This document shows, one piece after another, positions 1 through 9,547 of a DNA stretch of 40,689 nucleotides; position 1 is the stretch's first letter, and each line of letters begins with the position of its first letter. The translations under genes were made by a program, and so were the position numbers. The DNA is taken from contig JAFMDF010000052.1 in NCBI GenBank assembly GCA_017857395.1, forward strand, positions 1 through 40,689, read 5' to 3'. Under the pieces are notes generated by a model, which was not told the DNA's origin, did no database searches, and saw only the letters and a list, made by a program, of their open reading frames with translations. The DNA comes from Bacteroidota bacterium (GTDB lineage Bacteria > Bacteroidota > Bacteroidia > Chitinophagales > Saprospiraceae).

Positions 1-62
1 ATTATAGCACAGCTTAATTCTATTTTCTTATCAAATTTTAAACGAACCTAGCGTATTACTGT

Positions 63-1673
63 CTATCCCTTACGAATTTGAGCAGTAAACAACAACCAAG
101 TATCAGGGTCTACGATTACCCGTTCAGGTGTAAATTTACATTTCAAAGTAATCATCGTTTCTTTATCAGAAATTCGAGTCGTCCATCTCTTCTTCGTTTT
201 TCCATCCGCACTAATTGCTTCTATATCCAATGGCAAATCAAAAGCTGCACCATTTTGGGTTTGTTTAATTTTTAGGCGAAGTCGTTTTTTCTTGAATTTA
301 TCCCAAGTAATTTCCATTCGTGGCAGTTCTGCTCGATACAACCATTGTTGAAAAAAGGTAGTCAAATTTGCATCACTTGCTTTTTCCATGACTTTTTGAA
401 AATCGGAAGTCAATGCATTTTTTCCGCCAAATTGGGCGTAATACGTTCGTAATCCATTCCAAAAAGCTTTTTCGCCTACTTTCCTACGAAGTATATGTAA
501 AACAAAAGAACCTCTCTGATAGACATTGGCATTCAATAATTTATTCCAATCGGTTATAGATTCATCTACAACAGGCGCTACTTTTTTATTAGCAAAGGCA
601 TAAATCTTTTGGCGTTCTGATTGCAGGTTTGCTGCCATCCGTTCTCGACCATGAGTAGCCTCCAAATAAAGGTTTGTGCCATAAGTCGCAAAACCTTCAC
701 TTAACCAGACATGATGCCAATTTTTCTCCGAAGCGGAATTGCCAAACCATTGATGAGCTATTTCATGGGCAATTAAAGATTCGTGTTTTCTTTCTCCTGT
801 AACTGAGTTTTCAAAATAGAAAATATTACTCGCATTTTCCATCCCACCATAACGAGTTTTGGATTGTACATTGGCTAATTTTTTATACGGATAAGCACCA
901 ATATTTTCTATAAAAAAAGCCAATACTTCTTTGGCAATACTATAATCATAATAACCTGCTTTTCTATCTTGCTGATAAATCCAACTAGAAATAGGAATAT
1001 CGTGAACTTCCCCTATATTTTGCACCCCAAACCTAGCTGCCCCGAATACGGCTACTTTCATAGGCAAAGGCACCGTTTCTTGCCAATGCGTCATCGTTCG
1101 TTCATCATCTAAATTAACGGTTTCTTGTAATAATCCATTGGCTATAATCTGATAATGGTCAGGTGCAGTTATTTTAAAATCTACTGGCGCTTTATCGGAA
1201 GGATGGTCTATACAAGGCAACCAATGATGTGCTCGATTGGGCCAATTGTCCCCAAAAAAAGTACGCTCACCGTGTTTGTTTTTGTCAATAATTAAACCAT
1301 CGGTAGGAATGCCTTTATAATGAATGGTAAAAGTATGGGTACTGCCCTTTTCAATCGTTTTCGTTGGTCGAATAATTAATTGTTCGTCGAATTGTTCAAA
1401 CGGAATACTTGAATTATTCTCTTCTATTTTCAACACTTCCATCCCTTTTCCATCTACTCTTTTTCCTACTAAGTCTAGGGCAAACTTTTCTTGATTTTTA
1501 AGAAAATGAATGTCAATTTGCGTTGTGCCATGAATCTCATTACTTGTATCACTAATCGACAATTGAAATTCATACTGCAACACATCTAATAAGGCTAAAT
1601 TAGGCAAGTCTTTTTGGGCTAAAACCAAGGTAACATAGCAAGAAAGGAGAACTAATACGAGACAATTTTTCAT
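63..1673 (-). CDS. Secreted M1 family zinc aminopeptidase
   Basis: Predicted exported zinc metallopeptidase that removes N-terminal residues from peptides. Residues 1-19 form a typical signal peptide ending before Q20. The exopeptidase motif is GGMEN (276-280), a variant of GAMEN. The zinc site is HEIAH (303-307) with the third ligand E326 in LSEGFA, and Y385 in VYQRGS fits the transition-state tyrosine. At 536 aa it has the N-terminal beta domain and the catalytic domain but lacks the long C-terminal helical domain of PepN, as is common for compact bacterial M1 enzymes. The ATG at 1671-1673 begins the signal peptide. It lies 8 nt downstream of the hydrolase gene stop, so the two are probably cotranscribed. 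A second M1 gene (5403-7040) lies nearby on the same strand. The family call is firm; the substrate is unknown. Confidence 0.93.
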   Translation of the reverse strand: MKNCLVLVLLSCYVTLVLAQKDLPNLALLDVLQYEFQLSISDTSNEIHGTTQIDIHFLKNQEKFALDLVGKRVDGKGMEVLKIEENNSSIPFEQFDEQLIIRPTKTIEKGSTHTFTIHYKGIPTDGLIIDKNKHGERTFFGDNWPNRAHHWLPCIDHPSDKAPVDFKITAPDHYQIIANGLLQETVNLDDERTMTHWQETVPLPMKVAVFGAARFGVQNIGEVHDIPISSWIYQQDRKAGYYDYSIAKEVLAFFIENIGAYPYKKLANVQSKTRYGGMENASNIFYFENSVTGERKHESLIAHEIAHQWFGNSASEKNWHHVWLSEGFATYGTNLYLEATHGRERMAANLQSERQKIYAFANKKVAPVVDESITDWNKLLNANVYQRGSFVLHILRRKVGEKAFWNGLRTYYAQFGGKNALTSDFQKVMEKASDANLTTFFQQWLYRAELPRMEITWDKFKKKRLRLKIKQTQNGAAFDLPLDIEAISADGKTKKRWTTRISDKETMITLKCKFTPERVIVDPDTWLLFTAQIRKG

Positions 1674-1681
1674 CTTGATAA

Positions 1682-2590
1682 TTAAAATCTTTTATAAAAT
1701 TGGCTAACGGATTCTACCCATTTTTCAGGACTTCCCATTTGGCAAAAATGCCCTACTCCATCCATAATCGTCAATGTCGCATTTTTACAAACGTTTTGCT
1801 TTAAATAATGTGCCATTTCTATTCGTGCTACGGCATCTTCATTCCCCCAACAAATATGAACGGGTAATTTCGTTTGTCCTAAAGCAGGTAACCAACGGGT
1901 CTTTTCAAAGCGTTTTCTATCATTTAAATATTTAATCGTTAAGTACGTTTTTTGGTTGCCATCTTGTAAAGTATTGCCTTCCCAAAGAACTTGAATTTCT
2001 TCAGCTGATAGGTTTTGATTCCCATGCGCACTTCGCACTTGTTGGTCAAAAATTTTGAAGGTTGTGACATTCTTCATCAAATACCCATATTTGGATAGTA
2101 ATATTTTCTGCGTAATTCGCAAGTCGGCTAATTCCAAAACCATACTTCCATTTGTAAAAGTCAAACTTTGAATCCCCTCAGAAAACCAAGCGGGCATTTG
2201 GTCATTCTCATGTCTTGCGACAATTTCTGTCAACACCGAATCGCCCATATCATGGGACAAAACATGGCCGCCTTTGATACCAAAATGTTTCCATACTTGT
2301 AAAACCGTATCTGCCTGTTCAAATAGAGAATAGGTATAATTCTCCGTTGGCTTATCACTTAATCCATAACCTAACATATCAAAAAGCACAATGCGGTCAA
2401 AGATTTTTAGCATACCTTCCACAATACCATGGTAGGAATAAGAAGATTCTGGGAAACCGTGGATTAGCAGTAAAGTCTTATCTGCGGACGCATTTGTATC
2501 TCCCAATTGTTTGACAAATAATTGATGTTTGAAAGGGCCATAAGGAATATATTCGCCGCTTGCTTTCCAATTTGTTAATTGTGGTGACAT
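1682..2590 (-). CDS. Alpha/beta hydrolase, MEST/epoxide-hydrolase-like
   Basis: Alpha/beta hydrolase with an aspartate nucleophile. HGFP (44-47) supplies the oxyanion region. The nucleophile elbow is LSHDMGDS with D114, the acid is probably D252 in WGNEDAV, and the histidine is H281 in GVGHF. An Asp rather than Ser nucleophile places it with haloalkane dehalogenases and epoxide hydrolases. The SHD-x-GD elbow is closest to what I recall of the MEST/PEG1 subgroup. There is no signal peptide, so it is cytoplasmic. The 302-aa length is normal for the family. It is upstream of, and probably cotranscribed with, the M1 peptidase at 63-1673. The substrate cannot be inferred. Confidence 0.88.
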   Translation of the reverse strand: MSPQLTNWKASGEYIPYGPFKHQLFVKQLGDTNASADKTLLLIHGFPESSYSYHGIVEGMLKIFDRIVLFDMLGYGLSDKPTENYTYSLFEQADTVLQVWKHFGIKGGHVLSHDMGDSVLTEIVARHENDQMPAWFSEGIQSLTFTNGSMVLELADLRITQKILLSKYGYLMKNVTTFKIFDQQVRSAHGNQNLSAEEIQVLWEGNTLQDGNQKTYLTIKYLNDRKRFEKTRWLPALGQTKLPVHICWGNEDAVARIEMAHYLKQNVCKNATLTIMDGVGHFCQMGSPEKWVESVSQFYKRF

Positions 2591-2634
2591 TCGTTTTGTT
2601 TAATAATAATAATGCTCAAAAATTAATAATCATT

Positions 2635-2730
2635 CTCTGTGCTACTCTGTGAAAGTCTTCTGAGAAGCTCTGTGTAATAGCTATTTTGTTCCACAGAGGG
2701 ACACAAAGGAGTCACAGAGTTACTCAGAGA
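2635..2730. repeat. Imperfect palindromic CTCTGTG/CACAGAG repeat, copy 1
   Basis: The spacer between two minus-strand genes carries CTCTGTG-type words on its left side (2635, 2645, 2668) and CACAGAG words on its right side (about 2692 and 2713), giving a long imperfect hairpin. A related element with the same order of CTCTGTGTAA and TTCCACAGAG lies at 26930-27010. It looks like a dispersed non-coding palindromic repeat. Confidence 0.7.
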
Positions 2731-2779
2731 TTTATTAGGTTTTCTTATTCCTCAACATCATAAATCTTGTAAATATTAT

Positions 2780-4186
2780 TTAATGCGTTTTATAAAACCA
2801 CATATTTCTAACTCGTCCATTCGTTACATAAATGCCTTCAATCTCTTCATTATCGCCTCTTTTAATTTGAATGTCTTTAAAGACCGATAAACTAGTTTCC
2901 AAATTATCTTTATCCAGTATTTTAAAATCAAAATCTCCATGTCGAACATGATTGCCTTTTAATTGATTATTTTCCAATTTAAAATGATAATGGGTATCCA
3001 ATTCGGGGCTATAATAAGTGCCAACATAAGTTTTCAACTCTTCCAAAGATAAATCAATATAATTTTTAGGTATCTCTGCTTGGTTATTATTTCTAGGTGT
3101 TTCTTCTTTATCCAATAAGATATCGGCTATTTGAAGCGCCTTAGTTCCTGCACCTGCACTAGAAAAGTTGGTTAGTACGACTATATCTAATTGATGCTCC
3201 CGAAAAGAAACGGCATGCGACCGAAATCCACCAATTGAACCACCATGTCCAATTCGTTTTTCTCCTTTATAGTCTTTTGTATCTACCCCGAAGGCATAAT
3301 ACAGAGTATCTCCATTATTGAATGTATCCACCGTTTGCATCCGAGTAAATAAGTCTGTCCATCCATCTTTTGATTGATAATACTGATGCATCCAATTCAA
3401 TAAATCTTGGGTATTGGAATGAATATTTCCAGAACCCACATAGCCCCAAAATTCAATTTCTCTAGCAAATCCTTCTTTTGCCGTACCATTATAAGAAGTC
3501 GCATTATTCGGCACCACTCGATTGTAGTGGTTTTCTACATAAGTAGCATTCATTGCTAATGGTTGAAGCACCTTTTGCTGTATCCAATCCACAAATTTTT
3601 CACCCGTTAGTCGCTCTATTATATCCGCCATCAACATATAGCCAGTATTGCAATATAGATATTCCGCCCCCGGTTTAAAATTAAGATCTTCTTGCTGTTT
3701 CATAAAGCGGTATAAATCCGCATTGGTTCGGCTATCATCACCTCGCCAACCTGCCATTCCTAACAGCGCGTGCAAACTTCGCATCCCGCTAGTATGATGC
3801 ATACAATGTCTAATGGTAATTTTTTCACCGAAATCGGGCAAATCAGGTAAGTAAGTTCGAATATCTTCATCTATGGATAATTTGCCTTCTTTTTCCAATA
3901 GCAAAATTCCCATAGAAGTAAATTGCTTAGAAACAGAAGCTATATTATAAATCGTATTTGGTTCATTCGAAATACCATATTCTAAACTAGCTAAACCAAA
4001 GGCTTTTGAATAAATCAGTTCTCCATTTTTCATAACGCCAATAGAACCTCCTGGGTGATTGGGCTGATTCCATGTCTCAAATAATTGGTCTATTGCTGCT
4101 GTTTCAGTCGTTTTTGAAGGCGCTTCAGATTGGCAGGAAAGCCCTAGAAATAGCAATAAACCTAAGCCAATAAATGTATTTTTCAT
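2780..4186 (-). CDS. Serine hydrolase, beta-lactamase/PBP4*-like lipoprotein
   Basis: Class C beta-lactamase fold serine hydrolase (Pfam Beta-lactamase family). A lipoprotein signal ends at C18 (GLSC), so it is probably anchored to a membrane and faces the periplasm. The catalytic motifs are SVSK (84-87, with S84 and K87), YCN (178-180) and HGG (314-316). The last ~90 residues form a separate small domain like the one found after this fold in many Bacteroidota esterases and D-aminopeptidase relatives. The family contains esterases, peptidases and penicillin-binding proteins, so true beta-lactamase activity should not be assumed. Its stop lies 180 nt from the preceding gene, and the MFS gene stops 10 nt upstream of its start, which suggests an MFS-to-hydrolase operon. 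Confidence 0.92.
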   Translation of the reverse strand: MKNTFIGLGLLLFLGLSCQSEAPSKTTETAAIDQLFETWNQPNHPGGSIGVMKNGELIYSKAFGLASLEYGISNEPNTIYNIASVSKQFTSMGILLLEKEGKLSIDEDIRTYLPDLPDFGEKITIRHCMHHTSGMRSLHALLGMAGWRGDDSRTNADLYRFMKQQEDLNFKPGAEYLYCNTGYMLMADIIERLTGEKFVDWIQQKVLQPLAMNATYVENHYNRVVPNNATSYNGTAKEGFAREIEFWGYVGSGNIHSNTQDLLNWMHQYYQSKDGWTDLFTRMQTVDTFNNGDTLYYAFGVDTKDYKGEKRIGHGGSIGGFRSHAVSFREHQLDIVVLTNFSSAGAGTKALQIADILLDKEETPRNNNQAEIPKNYIDLSLEELKTYVGTYYSPELDTHYHFKLENNQLKGNHVRHGDFDFKILDKDNLETSLSVFKDIQIKRGDNEEIEGIYVTNGRVRNMWFYKTH

Positions 4187-4196
4187 AAACTATTTT

Positions 4197-5345
4197 TTAA
4201 TTAAAATGCTGTTTCGACTGCCATAATAATCCACCCATTAAAAGAACACAAACAACTAATAAAATAGGCAATTGTTGAATCCCATATTGAAAAGACATGA
4301 TTCCCATTCCATAATTAAGCAGCATATTACCAATTAATGCAATCACAAAAATAATACTAAAAGCGGTGCCCGATAAAGCAGCAAATTTGTCACCAACCAT
4401 CCCTAAAAGGATAGGAAAAATGCCTGCAAATCCAGCTCCTAATAAAGCTAATGCCACCAATTTTAATGCAAAACTATTGCCTAACCAAAAAATCAATACG
4501 CCTGCCAATATAAAGCCGTAACACCAATTCAAGACGGTTGTCTCTTTGTATTTTTTTAATAAATAACCTAAAGCTACTCGCATTAAAGTCAAGGCTGCCA
4601 TGTGAACAGTCAAACCCATCAATGCTTTTTGAGCATCAATTTTTAGTCCATCTTGTAAAAATCCATTTGTCCAATTACTCACCAAACCTTCTAAACCACT
4701 TTGAAAAAACATCACCATTCCAATTAATAATAAAACAGGATTTTTAATCATTTGTAAGGCTTCTTTCATTGGAAAACCACCTTGTTGCTTCGGTTCTGGA
4801 AAGGTGACAATAGCTATCAAAATAATCACTAATAAAACTGCTGCACCTAAGCCTCCAATCACTGTAAAAGCATCAAAATAATTAGATAACAAAGCAATAA
4901 TAAAAGGTAAAATCAAAGCCCCTAAGCCATAAAACACCCCTAAAATACTCAATTTCGCACCTCGTTCTCCTTCGCTAATATCTGCCACTAAAGCGCTCGA
5001 TGCACTATTCAAAGCACCACCTCCTGTGCCTATCAAAAAGACTGATACTTGAATGATTCCCCAACTATTCCCATAAGCTAAACCTTCCATACCCAACATC
5101 ACTAATGTACAGCAAAGCATAAATAAACCTTTGTACCCATTTTTATCCGCAAAAGGGCCACAAAACAAAGAACCTACCATAATTCCCAAAGGCAAGATAG
5201 AGGCTAATCCGCCTGCTGCTAAAGCATTTACTTCAAATTTTTTGGTGACTTCTGGTAAAATAGTGCCTAAGCAAATTACGGATACACCAAAGGTGAATAG
5301 GATAACGCAGGCGGTATTGAAGACTGTTTTTTTGTTGTAGGTCAT
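4197..5345 (-). CDS. MFS transporter (12 TM)
   Basis: Major facilitator superfamily permease of 382 aa with about twelve hydrophobic helices. After TM2 it has GPFADKNGYK, matching the MFS loop 2-3 signature. No substrate can be assigned. I place the start at the ATG 5343-5345 (MTYNKK). The frame stays open upstream to a TTG at 5390, but that stretch is entirely a heptanucleotide repeat (5347-5401) translated by chance, so the longer start is rejected. No Shine-Dalgarno sequence is visible because the repeat abuts the ATG. It is followed 10 nt downstream by the serine hydrolase gene and is probably cotranscribed with it. Confidence 0.9.
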   Translation of the reverse strand: MTYNKKTVFNTACVILFTFGVSVICLGTILPEVTKKFEVNALAAGGLASILPLGIMVGSLFCGPFADKNGYKGLFMLCCTLVMLGMEGLAYGNSWGIIQVSVFLIGTGGGALNSASSALVADISEGERGAKLSILGVFYGLGALILPFIIALLSNYFDAFTVIGGLGAAVLLVIILIAIVTFPEPKQQGGFPMKEALQMIKNPVLLLIGMVMFFQSGLEGLVSNWTNGFLQDGLKIDAQKALMGLTVHMAALTLMRVALGYLLKKYKETTVLNWCYGFILAGVLIFWLGNSFALKLVALALLGAGFAGIFPILLGMVGDKFAALSGTAFSIIFVIALIGNMLLNYGMGIMSFQYGIQQLPILLVVCVLLMGGLLWQSKQHFN

Positions 5346-5346
5346 A

Positions 5347-5401
5347 CGAGTTGCGAGTTGCGGGTTGCGAGTTGCGGGTTTAACCCGCAACTCGCAACTC
5401 G
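5347..5401. repeat. Heptanucleotide repeat CG(A/G)GTTG folding as a hairpin
   Basis: Five CG(A/G)GTTG-type units run rightward and then continue as their reverse complement (CAACTCG units). The centre is a perfect 14-bp stem, gcgagttgcgggtt against aacccgcaactcgc, with a one-base loop. The repeat fills the whole spacer from the stop of the upstream M1 gene (5403) to the ATG of the MFS gene (5345). It could act as a transcript-end hairpin or an mRNA structure at the start codon. Related copies are at 20021-20055, 20135-20162 and 33889-33916. Confidence 0.9.
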
Positions 5402-5402
5402 A

Positions 5403-7040
5403 TTAGTATTTCAAATCCAAATTAATGTAAAAGTTTCTATCGACTTTCACTTCTTTGATAGCTTGTTTAAATTTTTTCTCTTGCTCCTTTCTAGTTGGCT
5501 GAATCCAATAATCTGTACCATCTACCTTTATTTTTACTTTCATATCAAAATCTTTGCCCGCTTCTTTCCAACGATACTTCAAGCATTTTTTATCAATTTC
5601 TAGAGCTAATTGAGGAATATTAGTAGCTCTTAAATATTGGTCAAAAACGGGTTTTAAATTGATCCCTGAATAGGTACTCATATACTGCTCAATCTGCTGA
5701 CTAGTAACCGTTTGGTGATAAAATTCTTTATTCAAACCTCTTAAAATCTGTCGCCACTTTTCGTCATCATCTATTAAATATCGAATCGTATGCAGCATAT
5801 TTGCCCCTTTAGAGTACATATCTCCAGAACCAGCATGATTGACATCATACTTGCCAATTATCGGTTGAGTATTGCTAATATTAGCCCTTGTACCAATCAC
5901 ATAATCTGCTGCCGCTTCTTTATTATAATGGTAATCGACAAATAGGTTTTCCGAATAAGCCGTAAACCCTTCATGCACCCACATATCCGCAATGTCTTTG
6001 TAGGTAATATTATTGGCAAACCATTCATGTCCACTTTCGTGAATAATGATGAAATCAAATTTTAAACCCCAACCAGTACCACTTAAATCATTTCCTAAAT
6101 AACCATTTTGATAGCCATTTCCATAAGTCACCGAACTTTGATGTTCCATCCCCAAATAAGGCACTTCCACTAATTTATAGCCATCTTCATAAAAAGGATA
6201 AGGGCCAAACCAATATTCAAAAGCTTTTAGCATCTTCGGTACTTGCTGAAAATGTTTTTTGGCATCATTAATATTATCTCGTAACACATAATAATCACAG
6301 TCCAAATCGCCTTTTTCTCCTGCATATTTTTCGCCAAAATGTACATAGTCTCCAATATTGATATTAATCACATAATTACTAATCGGATTGGCGACAAACC
6401 AATGAAAAGTATGTGTACCATCATCTAATTTAGTCACCCCTCGCAAACGTCCATTAGAAATATCCGTTAAATCTTGGGGTACATTGACACTAATTAACAT
6501 GCTATCTGGCTCATCATACATGTGGTCTTTACAGGGCCACCACATACTTGCCCCATCCCCTTGACAAGAAGTGGCAATAAAATGATTGCCATTGAGGTCC
6601 TGCGCCCAAGTAACTCCACCATCCCAAGGCGGGTTGACTGCAACCGTTGGTTGTCCACCATAATGAATGGTTAATTCTTTGACGGTACCGACGATTTGAT
6701 TCTCCCCTAATTCTATAAAAAAGGCATTTCCTTCTCGTTCAAAATTCAAGGATTTCCCTGCTTGCTCAACCTTTGATATATTCATCGGTTCTTGCAAATC
6801 AATCTGCATCGTTTTACTGGTTTTTAATACTTTATATTGAACGGTATTTTTGCCATTAATAGCTTGCGTTTTAGGATTCACTTTCATATCTAAATGATAA
6901 TAAGTTAAATCCCACCAAGCTCTCTCTGGCGTAATACTCCCTCTTAAAGTATCTTGTCTCGTAAACGTTTTTTCTTGAGCAGCTAAGCCAATTGCACCTA
7001 AAATTGCCAAAGTAACGAAGATGATTTTTATTTTTGCCAT
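5403..7040 (-). CDS. Secreted M1 family metallopeptidase
   Basis: Second M1-type zinc peptidase, distinct from the one at 63-1673. Residues 1-21 form a signal peptide (…GLAAQ). The exopeptidase motif is GMEHQ (297-301). The zinc site is HESGH (334-338) with E357 in VHEGFT as third ligand. The 545-aa length is compact, and the GMEH version of GAMEN is common in Bacteroidota members annotated as M1 family aminopeptidases. Its stop at 5403 is two nucleotides from a hairpin-forming heptamer repeat. The upstream 339 nt separate it from a divergent operon, so it has its own promoter. The family is firm; the substrate is unknown. Confidence 0.93.
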   Translation of the reverse strand: MAKIKIIFVTLAILGAIGLAAQEKTFTRQDTLRGSITPERAWWDLTYYHLDMKVNPKTQAINGKNTVQYKVLKTSKTMQIDLQEPMNISKVEQAGKSLNFEREGNAFFIELGENQIVGTVKELTIHYGGQPTVAVNPPWDGGVTWAQDLNGNHFIATSCQGDGASMWWPCKDHMYDEPDSMLISVNVPQDLTDISNGRLRGVTKLDDGTHTFHWFVANPISNYVININIGDYVHFGEKYAGEKGDLDCDYYVLRDNINDAKKHFQQVPKMLKAFEYWFGPYPFYEDGYKLVEVPYLGMEHQSSVTYGNGYQNGYLGNDLSGTGWGLKFDFIIIHESGHEWFANNITYKDIADMWVHEGFTAYSENLFVDYHYNKEAAADYVIGTRANISNTQPIIGKYDVNHAGSGDMYSKGANMLHTIRYLIDDDEKWRQILRGLNKEFYHQTVTSQQIEQYMSTYSGINLKPVFDQYLRATNIPQLALEIDKKCLKYRWKEAGKDFDMKVKIKVDGTDYWIQPTRKEQEKKFKQAIKEVKVDRNFYINLDLKY

Positions 7041-7379
7041 CTTATTTTTTTATGTGATTATTTATAGTAGTTTTGGGATAAACCCAATGTATACAGACAC
7101 TACCTGTAAATTATTTGGCTAAGGTAAGTAAAAATATTCCTAAGCAATAACGAAAGAATAAGTTGTCGTTTTTGAAATAGGCTCTTTTTTTAAGGAGTTA
7201 AAAATCTATCAAAAAATAGTCAATCCAAAAATTTAAAAGTCAACCTATTTTTTAATCAACGTTCAATGTTCTTGTCAAGACAAAATTGATAAAAAAACAC
7301 TTATTTATACCCCAATTTACTTCGTAAAGAAGTTATTACAGATATTAGTTTATAATCAGTTTTTTAAAACCAACTATTA
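7041..7379. other. Divergent intergenic region
   Basis: AT-rich spacer between the minus-strand M1 peptidase and the plus-strand Rieske-glutamate synthase gene. It must hold both promoters. I see no clean TAnnTTTG match that I trust. Small inverted words (a tcaaaaaatag/ctattttttaa pair and ttgtcaagacaa) are present but weak. No credible gene. Confidence 0.5.
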
Positions 7380-9023
7380 ATGACCAAAATCACCTTTGCT
7401 GACCTTATTACGCCAGTAGCTTTAGTCAAATTCGATGAACTTCAAGACCGCCAACCAACCCATGCTTTAGTAGAAAATACAGATTTAGTTATCACCCGTT
7501 TTGATGATAAAGTGTCCGTTTTATATGGTCGTTGTTTGCACCGAGGGGCTTTATTATCTGATGGACATATTGATGAACGGGACAATATTATTTGTGGCGT
7601 TCACCAATGGGATTATAGAGTGGATACGGGCGTAAGTGAATATAATAATCACGAAGTATTGAATAAATTTAAATCTGCTATTCATGATGGTACGGTCTAT
7701 GTAGATAAAGCTGATGTAGTTGCTTTTGAAGAATTACACCCACAACCTTTTAAAAGAGATGAATATTTAGGCGCTTATGCGGATACACACCCTGAATCAA
7801 CCGAACCTTATACGGGTTATATCAAAGAATTAGCTAAAAATGGTTTGAAGAATTGGGGGCATCATGGACCTTCCGCTTCGATGGGGGTTGATAGAAATAC
7901 TTTACCCAAATGGGAAAACATTCAATTTTTACCTGCTCAATTATCTCGCCGCCCCTTATTAGATGATGAAAAAGTAAAAACTAAAGTGGTCATTGGGCCC
8001 AATGCTAAAAAACCTTTAAAATTAGACATTCCTCTTTTTGTATCGGATATGTCTTTTGGGTCTTTGTCTAAAGAAGCTAAAATCTCCTTAGCGATGGGCG
8101 CAGAAATGGCAGGCACAGGTATTTGCTCAGGCGAAGGCGGGATGTTACCCGATGAACAAGCCAATAATAGTCGTTATTTTTATGAGTTAGCCTCTGCTCA
8201 ATTTGGTTTTTCTTGGGATAAATTAGAAAAAGTACAAGCTTTCCATTTTAAAGGTGGCCAAGGTGCAAAAACAGGAACAGGGGGACATTTACCAGGCACA
8301 AAAGTAACCAAAGAAATTGCGGAAGTGAGAGGTTTAGAAGTTGGACAAACGGCTATTTCTCCAGCTACTTTTCCAGAATTTAATGGAGTAAAAGACTTTA
8401 AGAAATTTGCTAAAAAAGTTAGGAAAGTTACAGGTGGTATTCCCATTGGTTTTAAAATAGCCGCTTCTAGAATTGAAGAAGATATTGATTTTGCTTTAAA
8501 AGTTGGGGTCGATTACATTATCTTAGATGGTCGAGGTGGTGGAACGGGTTCTGCGCCAACTATTTTACGAGATAATATTAATGTGCCAACGATTCCTGCT
8601 TTGGCAAGAGCCAGAAAACATTTGGATAAAAGAAATGCCAAAGATATTACGCTAGTCATTACAGGCGGATTAAGAGTTGCCGAAGATTTTGCTAAAGCGA
8701 TGATGATGGGTGCAGATGCGATTGCAGTTTCTAATTCAGCTTTACAAGCTATTGGTTGTTTAGGGATGCGGGCTTGTAGTTCTAATAATTGTCCTGTTGG
8801 CATTGCTACTCAAAAAGAAGATTTGCGAGCCCGTTTAGAAATTGAAAAATCGGCTAAGCAGTTACATAATTTCTTTGATGCGACGAACGAATTGATAAAA
8901 GTGGTTGCTAGAGCTTGTGGGCATGACCATATTAAAAAATTCAATCAGCATGATTTGAGTACTTTTGATTATGATATGCATCGGTTGACGGGGATTAATT
9001 ATGCTGGAGTTACTACAGGATAA
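7380..9023 (+). CDS. Rieske [2Fe-2S] domain fused to FMN-binding glutamate-synthase domain
   Basis: Two-domain redox protein of 547 aa. The N-terminal ~110 residues are a Rieske domain with CLH (C52, H54) and CGVH (C72, H75). Residues ~140-515 are the FMN-binding central domain of glutamate synthase: SDMSFGSLSKEA (222-233), the KGGQGAKTGTGG loop (291-302), and three cysteines C460-x5-C466-x4-C471 before PVGIAT, as in the 3Fe-4S motif of GltB. There is no glutaminase domain and no GXGXG tail, so it is not a complete glutamate synthase. The family predicts FMN chemistry with electrons moving between a Rieske cluster and a 3Fe-4S cluster. It is first in a plus-strand locus that also holds a membrane Rieske protein at 10056-11084. 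The substrate is unknown. Confidence 0.92.
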   Translation: MTKITFADLITPVALVKFDELQDRQPTHALVENTDLVITRFDDKVSVLYGRCLHRGALLSDGHIDERDNIICGVHQWDYRVDTGVSEYNNHEVLNKFKSAIHDGTVYVDKADVVAFEELHPQPFKRDEYLGAYADTHPESTEPYTGYIKELAKNGLKNWGHHGPSASMGVDRNTLPKWENIQFLPAQLSRRPLLDDEKVKTKVVIGPNAKKPLKLDIPLFVSDMSFGSLSKEAKISLAMGAEMAGTGICSGEGGMLPDEQANNSRYFYELASAQFGFSWDKLEKVQAFHFKGGQGAKTGTGGHLPGTKVTKEIAEVRGLEVGQTAISPATFPEFNGVKDFKKFAKKVRKVTGGIPIGFKIAASRIEEDIDFALKVGVDYIILDGRGGGTGSAPTILRDNINVPTIPALARARKHLDKRNAKDITLVITGGLRVAEDFAKAMMMGADAIAVSNSALQAIGCLGMRACSSNNCPVGIATQKEDLRARLEIEKSAKQLHNFFDATNELIKVVARACGHDHIKKFNQHDLSTFDYDMHRLTGINYAGVTTG

Positions 9024-9346
9024 CAAGATTCTACAGGATTTACAAGATTCCCAACGGATTTAATTCCCAACGGATTTTTTCTACCACGGATGAGAAATAC
9101 CACGGATTTTCTGTAGTGCCTTCCGATAATTGTCGGAACTGCTTGGTAAAAATTACAACAGTTCATTTACTTTCAATGCATATAGGGCGAACGAAAAGTA
9201 AAATCATAATATATCACTCATTGAAAAAATGGTGACCGATGTTTGAAGATTGCATCTTCAAACCTATATTTTAAAAGTTTTCAACTTTTATCAGCCGATT
9301 ATCTATTATAAGAACGACTTTCTTTCACCCTATCAATACCTATAAA
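9024..9346. repeat. Repeat-filled spacer
   Basis: 323 nt without a gene. It contains an ACAGGATTTACAAGATT-type repeat (9030-9050; a relative lies at 28799-28820), two cccaacggatt words, two ccacggat words, and the palindrome ttccgataattgtcggaa at 9121-9138 (one mismatch). The hairpins at 9241-9290 are listed separately. No ORF of quality is seen. Confidence 0.65.
9241..9290. repeat. Two adjacent hairpins; the first is shared with the pfaC coding sequence
   Basis: Hairpin 1 is gtttgaagat-tgc-atcttcaaac (9241-9263, perfect 10-bp stem). Hairpin 2 is taaaagtt-ttc-aactttta (9272-9290, perfect 8-bp stem). Hairpin 1 with its flanks recurs nearly identically at 35827-35849 inside the pfaC reading frame. 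Confidence 0.85.
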
Positions 9347-9538
9347 ATGGCTACAATTTTTGCATACTTATTTTACGGATACTTATTGATAGGTTTACTA
9401 TTCGGTCTTTGGTTTATCTTCAAAGGCGTTGAAAAAGTAGATGCTGCTACTGCCTCCGCAGGTTGGGGGCTTCGCTTATTATGGTTACCTGGGAGTATCG
9501 CTATGTGGCCAATTCTACTACGAAAAATTTCTAGTTAG
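9347..9538 (+). CDS. Small two-TM membrane protein of the Rieske locus
   Basis: 63-aa protein with one clear N-terminal transmembrane helix (about 5-27) and a second hydrophobic stretch ending in WLPGSIAMWPILLRK (about 46-60). I do not recognise a named family. The mixed pattern of aromatic and Gly/Pro residues, the plus-strand position and the short spacing (48 nt) to the next gene suggest it is a real member of the redox locus, perhaps a small membrane partner of the cytochrome b-like protein. It uses the ATG at 9347 with only an A-rich leader in front. No cofactor ligands (no Cys, no His) are visible. Confidence 0.75.
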   Translation: MATIFAYLFYGYLLIGLLFGLWFIFKGVEKVDAATASAGWGLRLLWLPGSIAMWPILLRKISS

Positions 9539-9547
9539 TCCTAAAAT

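Noticed and set aside
2780-4186. Antibiotic-resistance beta-lactamase
   Set aside because: The S-x-x-K, Y-x-N and H-x-G motifs are shared by esterases and peptidases of the same fold, and the lipoprotein form with an extra C-terminal domain fits those better.
4197-5390. Longer MFS protein starting at TTG 5390
   Set aside because: The added 15 residues are a translation of the heptamer repeat and TTG is a weaker start than the ATG at 5345.
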